Assembly (NCBI RefSeq): GCF_020085105.1
Contig: NC_058051.1
Span: forward strand, 5,104,001 to 5,168,000
Source: Siniperca chuatsi
Lineage: Eukaryota > Chordata > Actinopteri > Centrarchiformes > Sinipercidae
Direction of reading: 5' to 3'
Length of the DNA: 64,000 bases
The translations under genes were made by a program, and so were the position numbers. The notes under the pieces were generated by a model. It made no database searches. It saw nothing but the letters and a program-made list of their open reading frames with translations, and had not been told where the DNA came from. Every line of letters starts with the position of its first letter. The stretch's first letter is position 1. Positions 49,901 through 60,100 of this stretch are shown one piece after another.

Positions 49901-52900
49901 AAGAAATCCATAGAGGAGGACTTTGGCACCCTTCCATCTGTTGCTAGTTCGAATCGCTTATCGCGGTTTTTACCTAGCTGTAAGTTTCCCTGAACTATTT
50001 GTTTTTTTTAAAACTGTTTAGCTATTGCACCTAATTAAACCGAGACATGACTGGATTTTCCTGTTACATCCTTTTTCACTTTAAATATTTCCTGCAGCGA
50101 TTCTGTACCAGGAATACAGTGACGTCGCCATCAACAGAGAGATCCAGAGGCAGCAAGGGAAGGAGCCAGGCACAGAGGATGAGGGGCTCAGGGATGAGGA
50201 GTCAGACGGGACCCCGTCTCCTTCTAATCTGTCTCCATCCAGCTCCTTTCGCTCATCGCGAGGCTCTGCTTTTGCACTGTGGCAGGACATCCCAGATGTT
50301 CGAACCAGCGGTCAGCTCGACAACTTCAGCAACGAGGAAAGGAAATTACAGGAGGTGAATGAGACATTTCAGATTTTGTAATTGCCTTTGCTAGTTTCTA
50401 TTTTGGCCTGCCACAGCTGTTTGAGTTCAAGTACTGTAGATGGCTGGCTGACATACTGTGTCTTCCTCAACTCAGGCAAAGTTTGAGCTGGTGACGTCTG
50501 AGGCATCGTACATTCGTAGTTTGACGATCGCAGTGGACCACTTCATGTTGTCGCAGGAGCTTGCCGAGTGTCTTGGAGCTCAGGATAAGCAGTGGCTCTT
50601 CTCCAAGCTGCCCGAAGTCAAAGATGTCAGTGAGAGGTGAAGTAATATGCTGTTGATATATCTCTATTGCCCTCAAGTCTTAATTTTAACATTTCAGTAA
50701 TCATGTCTCCTTCTCTGAGTGTATTTTCTGCTCACTCGCTGCCTGTAGGTTTCTTCAGGACTTGGAGCACAGGCTGGAGGAAGACATTCTGCGTTTTGAT
50801 GTGTGCGACATCGTCTTGGAACACTGTCCAGCTTTGCGAAGGGTTTATTTACCTTATGTAACCAACCAGGCTTACCAGGAGCAGACATACCAGCGTTTGC
50901 TGTGAGTAACCGCTTTCATCATATGTATAACAAATCAGCTGTTTGAAACCTAAACATATATGTAAATGTATCTAGGCACTATCTCTCTGTACACACTCAT
51001 GGCTGTAGTGTATAAAGTCCATTTGTTTTGTGCTGGATGTCCATAATTAACTCTAAGGGTGTTCAGGTGTTATTTTACACCTGCATGACTTAACTTGCAC
51101 ATGGTTCTTCTAAAGAAAGCTGAACATTTTTTCTCAGGTTAAAAAGCATGCTGGAATTTACATCCACTTTCACTAAAAGTTATGAAAGTGTTTTTTAAAA
51201 TGTGCTTGTCCTGTCCTCTCAGGCATGAGAACCCTCGTTTCCCCGGCATCCTGGCTCGTTTGGAGGAGGACCCCATCTGCCAAAGACTTCCTCTGACCTC
51301 TTTTCTAATCCTCCCGTTTCAGAGGATCACGCGGCTTAAAATGCTGGTGGAGGTACGCGATTAAACATTTCACTGCAGAATTCAAGTTCACACTTGAAAC
51401 CCAATTACATGAAACTGTAATTGGGGTAATATTTGGACCGGCTAAGCAATTTGCCGCAGCATGTTTTTTTCCCCAACAGTGCATAACAAGAGTATTGTTT
51501 ACTCTTTGGCATGTCTTCAAAAACGTCTTTATTTTTCAGAATATCTTAAAGAGGACAACACCAGGCTCCCGAGATGAGGACACTGCCACGAAAGCTTTCA
51601 ATGAGCTAAAAAAGGTGGTGATTATCATCTCTAATAGCCAGTTGGATGAGTACCAGTATTATCACTGGTGAGGCACAACAGTAATAACCATCTTGGTATG
51701 TGTCTTCTTAGATCATCAAAGAATGTAACTCTAGTGTGCAGTCAATGAAGAGGATGGAGGAACTTATTCACCTCAACAAGAAAATAAATTTTGAGGGAAA
51801 GGTGACTGAAGTCTTTTCTTTGTCTTCATTGTTAATATTTTTAGTAATATTTAATTTTATTTAGCAACTTATATCCTTTCTTTGTAGATCTTTCCTCTGA
51901 TCTCTCAGTCCCGCTGGCTGGTGAAACACGGTGAGCTCCTGGAAGTGGACACTCAGACGATGAGTATTTCTGGATCAAAGCTCAAGTTACCCACCAAGCC
52001 TGTGTACCTCCACCTGTTCAATGACTGTCTCCTGCTGTCCAGGAGGAAGGAGTGAGTGACATTTTTGGGATCTATTTATGCCGTTAAATTATATTTTCTG
52101 TAAATTTTACTTCACAACATGAAGGTCTAAATTGTGTTACAATGTGTGTGTGTGGGGGGGGTTCATGTAGTCCAAAAGTATTGGGGTTAGAAATAGAGAA
52201 ATCAGGAGGTGCAGTACACCACAGCAAAGTAAACGCTGTCTAGGGAATCCACAAAGAGGGAATTTAAATTAAAAAGACAGTAACTTTGGAAGATACCCAC
52301 ATGGAATTTTTTTGGGATCTATTTATGCTGTTCAGTTATATTTTGATATGAGGCCTCAGCAGATCAGAATCAGAATCTGATTCTGATCTGATTTTACTAA
52401 CACAGACTGCTGAAGCCTCATATTACATTTGGGTGTACTTTAAAATGCAATGTTTGCACAGAACAGGGATTTTTTTTTTATGTGTGCATGTGAGTATTGT
52501 AGTAAAGTAATAGATCAACATTTTGGGAAATACCCTCATTCGCTTTCTTGCTGAGAGTTAGATGAGAAGATTGATACCACTCGTATTCTGTATGCTAAAT
52601 ATAAAGCTAAAGTTTAGAGACGGTTAGCTTAGCTTAGCATAAAGACTGGAATAGAGGGAAACAGACAGCTTGGCTGTGTCCAAAACAATAAACTGACCAG
52701 CACCTCTGAATCTCACTAATTAACAATTTATACAAAAATGTGAAACTTTATACAAAAGTGTGAAACAAGAACTTGTGGTTTTACAGGGGATTTATGTATT
52801 GGACTATTTCTTGGCTGAGTGCAGTTATTTCCTGGAGTCTTGTCATCACAGTGAGATTGCCAGACAACCAGCGCAGACTCCAGCTAAGCTAAGCTAAGCT

Positions 52901-54264
52901 AAGCGCCTGCTGTACATTTGGCATACAGACATGAGAGTGGTATTTAGCTTCTCATTTAACTCTCAGCAAGAGTATTTCCCAAAATGTCGAACTATTCTTT
53001 GAAGATAGAACCTTTCCTTTAAAGCAACAATGTGTGGGATTTAAACATTTCCTCACAGTGGTGGGGTCAAAAACAATCTGTAGCAGACAGCAACGCACAC
53101 CACTACCACCTCCTATCCACCATCCCCATGGATCTGACCCAGGGGCATTGAGATTAATAGTCTGAAAACAACAGTCTGCACCAGTTTTCACCAGGATTAT
53201 GTAATTATTTTACAAACATAAACATATACTATCAGAATAATTTGATTCATGATATAGCCACATAACAATTCTACACATAGTGGCTTTAAAGATATATCAG
53301 CTGGTTATTAATGTGAAATAACTTAGACATGCACTGTCTGCTGGTGATCTTGATAATAAAATTATGTCTTTATTATTATTATTGTATTTTTTTGCAGTAC
53401 ATGGAAGTTCATGGTATTTGTACATGCAAAGATAGGAGAGCTGAAAGTGAAGGATCTCAGTCAGAAGCTGCAGGGCATCTCAGGCTTCATCTTCCACCTG
53501 CAGCTGTGTGAAGCTCAGCAGCTCAAACACCAGATCCTGCTCAAGTCACACACTGAGTGAGTAACAACACTTTGTCAAAGCAGTGTCAACAGTTATTTTT
53601 GCTTCAGTCCAAACTGGATGCTCTAGCAGATGGTGCTCTAACTGCTCTTTTTTGTGTCTACCAAGGAGCGGGAAGCAGAGATGGATCACAGCAATGTTTC
53701 CATCTGATCCACTCGAAGACATCGAGCAGGCCAGTGAGAATGATGGTCAGTGGAGAGCTTTAGGTGCACTATGAATCAGGGTAAACCTTTAAATTCTCTC
53801 ATTCATTTTTTTTCTTGTCTTTTCCTCTTAGATATATCCCAGGTTCAGTGCATCAAAAGCTATCAGGCCCAAGAGCACGATGAGTTAACACTGGAAAAGG
53901 CCGACATTCTTCATGCTAAGACCATTACAAGTGATGGTAAGAATATGGATAAAGTCCTCTTTCACATACACTGCATTCCAACTTCAACCTGCACCTAAAT
54001 TAAAGTAACTTGTGGCCATAAAAAGTTAGGTTTGTGTGTCTCACTGGCTGTCCGAGCTTTAAACAAGCATTAGATGATAAAGTGTTTAAGGGATGTTGTC
54101 TTTCACCAGGCTGGGTTGAAGGCATCAGGCTGTCTGATGGGGAACGGGGCTGGTTCCCCAAAACCTACGTGGAGGAAATCACAAGTCGCAGCGCACGCCT
54201 CCGCAACCTCCGAGAAAATATCCGCATCAAATGTGTCACACAGAAACTGGAGGGGGAAGACTAA
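46921..54264 (+). CDS. arhgef19: arhgef19 (WGEF, Rho guanine nucleotide exchange factor 19), 15 coding exons, 976 aa
   Basis: Ephexin-family Rho GEF that loads GTP on Rho proteins such as RhoA; the family acts in the cytosol and at the cortex, and WGEF is linked to planar cell polarity. Coding exons: 46921-47611 (exon starts at 46900), 47720-48211, 49675-49807, 49894-49979, 50098-50354, 50476-50636, 50749-50901, 51223-51352, 51540-51614, 51712-51801, 51888-52051, 53398-53556, 53666-53745, 53832-53936, 54110-54264. Phases agree and the sum is 2931 nt. The N-terminus carries [15 protein letters not shown], and exon 2 has [15 protein letters not shown]; both resemble mammalian ARHGEF19. [16 protein letters not shown] (about residue 467) is the ephexin autoinhibitory helix with its tyrosines. 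The DH domain is about 555-740 ([27 protein letters not shown]), the PH domain about 765-885 ([16 protein letters not shown]), and the SH3 domain about 897-957 ([21 protein letters not shown]). The tail [15 protein letters not shown] separates it from NGEF and ARHGEF16. Confidence 0.94.
48930..49110. repeat. Fragment of the outer repeat seen at 37.5/38.2 kb
   Basis: In arhgef19 intron 2. Shares GGTTCCAACTTCTCAAATGTG and AGGGTTTTGGACTGTTGCTC with 38195-38290. The rest of this intron (48212-49674) has no exon. Confidence 0.5.
49575..49645 (+). mobile_element. LINE 3' tail (TTGAC repeat end)
   Basis: The phrase CCCCTTGAGGCGAATTTGTG...GGGCTATATAAATAAAATTG ends in TTGACTTGACTTGAC. This is the layout of a fish L2-like LINE 3' end: a conserved tail, then a short tandem repeat. 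It is severely 5' truncated and lies 30 bases before arhgef19 exon 3. Confidence 0.65.
52360..52390. repeat. 31-base palindrome with one central base
   Basis: CAGATCAGAATCAGA pairs exactly with its reverse complement around a single central A, in arhgef19 intron 11. Flanks (AGGCCTCAGC and GCTGAAGCCT) are also partly inverted, so it may be the centre of a small palindromic element. Confidence 0.88.
52500..53000. mobile_element. Near-complete dispersed fish repeat with inverted ends
   Basis: Left end ATCAACATTTTGGGAAATAC; right end in reverse complement CGACATTTTGGGAAATAC. The interior has GGTTAGCTTAGCTTAGCATA, TTTCCTGGAGTCTTGTCATC and four tandem AGCTA units at 52890. Fragments of this family are at 16930 and 28205. 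It accounts for much of the unusually long intron 11 of arhgef19 (52052-53397). Confidence 0.7.
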
Positions 54265-56765
54265 CCATTTTCACTGCAACTTGTCACGTGTCAAAGGTGC
54301 ATTTCAGTTACTGAGTTGTATCTTTAAGCTTCTGGATCATTGTTTTAATTTTAGATGGATGTGGGACCTACGTATAGTATGCAGGTACTAAAACAAGTCA
54401 ACATTTTTGACAGTTCATCACATGGTTGCTAAACTGTGTATCAGCATTTTCCTTTAGCATGCTAACTGTGAATACAGTTTTGAAATGAGAGTGCAAAGCT
54501 TTTAATGCTCCTTTGCATTTTTAGTAAAAAGCTTTCATACAATAAGAGTCTGTCGACAAAAGTTCACATTAGGACATTTTTAACAAGTTTGCCACACTGT
54601 GGCAGTTTCTAAACTTTGTAGGAGCAATTACTTTATGCATGCTTTCTGTGAATGCATTTCATTACCATTTTAAAGTCTGGGAAAACTTTCAAGCATTTCA
54701 TCTGATAAGTGTGGTATACATGCATGCACATTTACCAGCACAGGTAATAAATGTAAACATATTCAGAGATAAATGTGTACATTTCTTGGTTCATGTCAGA
54801 GAACAGTGGAATGAGGCTAACTCAAAGTCTGTCACTACGTTTTTCTTCAGTCATGTCTCGTGTGGCCAGAATCCCTCGTTGAACTGTCTTATGCAGTCAG
54901 CTGAGCTCTGCGAGGTGCAGGAGATTTATTCATTCATATAATATTACAACATCAGAAAAAACGCTTGAGGCAGATCCTGCTGCTGAGCTGCATTGGCACA
55001 CATCAGAGGCCTTTTGTCTTTTGTCTTTGTTTACACCAAGTGCTGCTTTAATTTCAGAAGGCAGATGAGAAGTTGCTCTGTTGTGTAGTCCACGTATTCA
55101 ACAAAAATGTAAACTAGTTACGAGAAGAAATGAATGCCTTATGTGTTGTGTTTAGTCCATCCAATATCTGATACGCTACAGTGCATCGCTGTGCAACAGT
55201 TCATTTCCATCCATGTGTTAAAAGATGTGCATTGTAAAAACATCCTTGCCTCTTTATTGAAGAGGATGACACCCTCCCTATATGTACTGTAAATGGTCTG
55301 TAGTAACAATTTAGACTGCATGACTCTGATGGTTGGCCAGACAAGGAAACTGCAAAATGGTGGTTTAATTATTTTTAAAGATGACTTTCATGATTCTACT
55401 GTAACATAAATGAAGGACAGAATATCCTCTTTACAAGGCTGCACCACACAAATACTTTTTTCTGTTAGTGCCCTAATCTGATTAAAGGATTAGGCTGAAC
55501 TATATTCTATATTTTTATTATTGTCAACAAAGCCCATGAAAAGACCAAAACCACCAATTGATCCTACTGACAAGCGCTGCCTTTGTAACCAAAGCTTAGA
55601 GCTTATTGTCCAAAAGCTATTAAAACACATAAATGAGCCACACTGTTGCACTGGGTGACATGTTCCTCATTACCATGAACACTGTAGTTAATTTTGAGTT
55701 GATCCCACATACCCGTCCTCCGGAAGTAAATACTGACTAGAGCCAAATGTGTATTAATCTGCACCTGAAAATAGTCCCCAACAAATGCACTATTTACTCC
55801 TCTTTTAGTAATGTTTGCTAAAAATGACAGTGCCCAGCTGTTTTAGGAAATGGTTTGGCCTTTTTTTTTTTTTTTAAATGAAACTATATATTTGCGACTC
55901 ATTTTTAAAGATTTATGTCTTCAGTAGGCTTGGGGCTGAGTGCCTCAGACAGGATAGGGAGGTTGGACATTGTTGTTTTTTGTCTTTTCAGGGCATTTGT
56001 CAGTAGGAAAAATATAAAATAACACCAGCCTTGTCCTTTAAAAACCAGGAAATGGACACGTATCAAATTCTCCTTGGAACACATTCACATTGAGCATCTG
56101 TGTGTAAAAGTTTAGCTTCACATGTACCAATTTTAAAACTTTGAGCCCCAGTTTAGCCCAGCTGAATAAAAGCTAGACATTATTGTATTACAATAATCAT
56201 ACAGGATCAAGTAATACCGTCATACACTAAGCACTGAATTACATTTAGGCCTACATTATCCACACCGTTCCCCTCATTAAGTGTAAAAATCCCTAAATGA
56301 CCAAAAGCGCAGTGTAACTGTTGTTAATGAACCACTATAATCAACATTCAAATGTAAACTCTTCCAGTGGCACATGAAATGTTCATAACCCTTTGTTCTA
56401 TATCTGCATTGTTAGTTGTAATTTAAGTGATTGCTGTTGCAGCATGTGTATTTATACTCCTCTAGCTGGTTGTTCTCTAAGGAGATTCTGATGTAAATGT
56501 ACTTTACTGTAGATGGCTTCATGTATAAAGAGTAGAAAATGGTTCATTTACTTTTATGACTGTAATTTATATGAACAATGATTTGACAAATATTATTGTA
56601 CAAATATTTTTGATTCATTTCTAATACCACAATAAATATAAATACTGTAATACACTGGATGTTTACTGGATCACTGCACACTACTGTAAATGTTTAACCA
56701 TTGAAATAAATACAGATACTTCCATTTTATGTTGTGTTGAATAAATTACTCTAGAGTTTTTAAAC
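54265..56765 (+). other. arhgef19: arhgef19 3'UTR, about 2.5 kb
   Basis: Non-coding from the TAA to a cluster of AATAAA signals at 56631-56636, 56705-56710 and 56740-56745. A family R copy is embedded at 55480-56040. The extent is inferred from these signals, and shorter forms are possible. Confidence 0.55.
55480..56040. repeat. Palindromic repeat family R, copy 4 (inverted)
   Basis: Reverse orientation relative to the other copies: GAGCCACACTGTTGCACTGG, GTGACATGTTCCTCATTA, ACCTGAAAATAGTCCCCAAC, GCCCAGCTGTTTTAGGAAAT. It lies within the presumed arhgef19 3'UTR, so it would be transcribed. Confidence 0.65.
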
Positions 56766-56773
56766 AGTTTATT
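56740..56773. terminator. Opposed polyadenylation signals of convergent genes
   Basis: AATAAA on + at 56740-56745 (the last of three for arhgef19) and AATAAA on - at 56773-56768 (for the PH gene) are 22 bases apart. Cleavage 10-25 bases past each would give transcripts that abut or overlap. Confidence 0.5.
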
Positions 56774-57163
56774 GTGTGAAAGTCAAACATTATGTATTTT
56801 ATGGTAAAGACATGAAAGCTAAATATGTACAGTGTCTTCAGTTCTATTTTCTTTAGTAACCTTTACAGTTCTACATTCTCTACATTTAACATTTCTTCAG
56901 CTGTGGTCTGGCCTTAAACGAGGTCATGACCTTGTTTCTGTCCGTCCCCACGTGAAAGATAACTAGTATCTTCTCAGTCCCTCAGAGTGACAAAATTACC
57001 CAAATATATCAAAATTAGGGTGAGAACATTTCAGAACGTCTTCACTGCTGTATCTCCATTTTGTGGCACAATTAGACATAAAAGTAATATGTACATGCTA
57101 TCTACACGTTATTTTAGATTGATAATTACAGTGAATTTTCAAGCTTTTCCAAATTCTGATGAG

Positions 57164-60100
57164 TCAGCTGCGTCCATTGATGTGACACTGGTCGGCTGTT
57201 ATCATCGGTTCCTGGGACTCCTTCCTGCTCCTCTGCAGCTTTGGCATGATTGGAGGTCCAGCGTGGCTCACAGTACCGTGGCTGCTTCTGTCTGGCTGCA
57301 GATCAAAGAGAAAATCTTGTTGACGCAAAGTTGCTTCACATTTAAGGTATTAGACACATGAATATTTCTTGCAAAGACAAACTTTATAACTACTAAGTAT
57401 TTTTTCCTGAATCAAGAAAACTATGACTGACTTTAAAGGGGCTATAAGTTAGAACTGTTTGTCCCATGTCCCAATGACCATAACATGATGTATTTCATAT
57501 AGAACCCCATGGATTTTCAAAATAATGTGTGCTGCCAGCTGCATTTTCACGAGTATGTGGTTGATCTCAAACAAGTTAATACAAGTTGATTTTCATACCA
57601 AACTAAAACCAGTGGCTGTCCACGAGCTGGGAAAATTACACTCAGAACTGTAAAACACTGCAGCAAACATTAGAAAATGGTCAGCAGTAATAGAAAGATA
57701 TGTAGTAAATGGGCTGAAACACTGGTTCTTAGCCTGGAGGTCTTACTCTTAAATATTAAACCTGCATTAACAGATTTTCTTTTGGGCCACTTGGGGCAGC
57801 AGAAACTAACTGTATACACAACATTGGCATACTGTCACCTTTTCAGTTGTACTGAATAACTTATTAGTAAACAATTGTTAATTGACACATCCTGCAGATA
57901 TGGAGCAACATTAGTATTTATCTGGAGTGATACAAACTCCTGCAGGAAATATCTGGTTCTTTAGCTGCTAAATGCTCCACTAGATCACCAGCTAGTCTCT
58001 AATTTTGTCTGTCGTAGTGTACAGTAGGTTTATAGAGCGTTTTCACTGAAAACAGCTGCCTGCTACGTTTGGAAACAGCACTGATGAGAGCGATGAGACT
58101 GAATCAAATAGTAAAGTTGTGGGCCAGAGAACCAAAGTAATGCTCTGACAGACACTGAAACACTCTGTAAAGTAAAGGGAAACTGCGGATTATAATTCTC
58201 TGTGGGTTTGGCACTATGAGCAACTCCTTTCATATTACACGTAGTCATTTGATGCACCATTGATACGAAAAATATGAATTAATATGAATTTATTTCCTGT
58301 GAAACGCTAGATAGTTTTACTTTCTCTGACCTCTAAAAACTAGTCAAATGGAAGAATCTGAGAAGGCAAAATCACAAAATCAAAATCTGGTTGACCTGCT
58401 CACAGCAAATAACCCATTGGTACTGCATGTCGATGTGATCGCAGCTCATAGACATACCACTGGGCTAAAACATGCAAAACACCAGTATGGTCCTTTAAAT
58501 TATATTACAGCACTTCCTCCTATGGCTGATAAAGTTGATATCACTAAAGTGATACATGACTTTGTTCCTTAAGATTGACAGGCAAGTATTGTTTTTTAAT
58601 TGTAAACTGGGCTTTAGGTAGGTTTTATGCTCACTGTGAATTGAGAAAAGAGAGTTGATTAATAATAAAAATCTTTAAGCTGCATTAATCAATATTTTGT
58701 AATTTAACAATGAATCAAATGTGCTATGTAAAAGGTGTTACTTGTAGTGACAAAACCACAAAGAATTCACCAACTCTGCAGTTCCCCTCAGCTCTACTTA
58801 GCTTTTTAGTCTCTTTTAGCTCATTGTTTTATGGCCCATACATTATTCTGGACCATTTTCTTAACCGTTTTATATTCCTTTAAAGATGTCAGACAGCACA
58901 GTCTAACCTGTTGTAATTGAAAGATCCAGTTCCGATAATCCTCCAGACAGGTACAAAAGACCTGCAGGGGCTCCACCAGCTCACCTAAAACACATCAGTG
59001 ATTATATGAAATGGCATACAGTATACTGCACTTAGTGTTGCTGTAATCCAATGCTACATTTAGCTAAAAAAAAAGTATTGATGTCACATGTTTGTACAGC
59101 GTACCTATCAGCTCAAACTCCAGCCGTCCAGGCAAGGCTGACCTCTCCACTGCTTTGATGCTGTGTCGGGGCAACCTGCCCTGTTAGAGATGACGAAAAC
59201 AAAATTCAATAAATTGTGCAGGAATTTTCACTTCCATAAAATTATACCATGATTGTAAAAGAAGAACCTGGTGTGAGTTACAAAATGTTCCACCCATGCT
59301 ATGTGTCATGCATCAACATGGGGACACAGGACACGTAGTTATGCCACAGTGGTTAAGGAGGTATTATTATAGATTATAGAGTCATTTTACCTCAAAACTT
59401 ATATTCAGCCGGTTGTTGTCAACTGACAGTAGCAGGACATCTTGAGGGAAAAGAAGCATCAGTCTTTCTTGGAGTCCCTGCTAGAACAAAGCAAACACTG
59501 TCACTGTTGCTGTTGTGTTTGCTGTCAAATACAGAGCATACCACTGACAAAATACTGTCACTGTTAAAATACTGACACTTGAAATAATGTTCTCTATAAT
59601 ATCGTATGGATACTTATAAGACGGTGTAGTCCCTCATTCGTCCAGGAGTGTTCTATCGTAGAAAAAGTTTCAATCGTAGTCATCTGGACACTGTTTCACA
59701 ATTGAAAATGACTTCCGGATGGCAGTCGAAACGTCTTGATTCTGAAAACAGTGTCCAGATGACTACGACTGAAACCTTTTCTACTATGGAAACTTATGAC
59801 ATTTACCATATTCACATGTACCACAAGTAGCATTTTAATGGATCAATCAATCAATCAAGGTTTATTTCTATAGCACCTTCCAACAACCAAAGCTGAACCA
59901 AAGTGCTGTACAACATTAAAAATAATAATGATAATAACAAATAATAATAAAAGTACAAATAGGTCAGCAGAGCACATTACAACATTAAGATAAAGAGAAG
60001 TGTCACAGGGCCACTAAGTGTTAAAAGCTATTCTAAATAAGTGGGTTTTAAGTTTGGCTTTGAACAAAGGCAGGTCAGTGATGGAACATAAGTCAATGGG

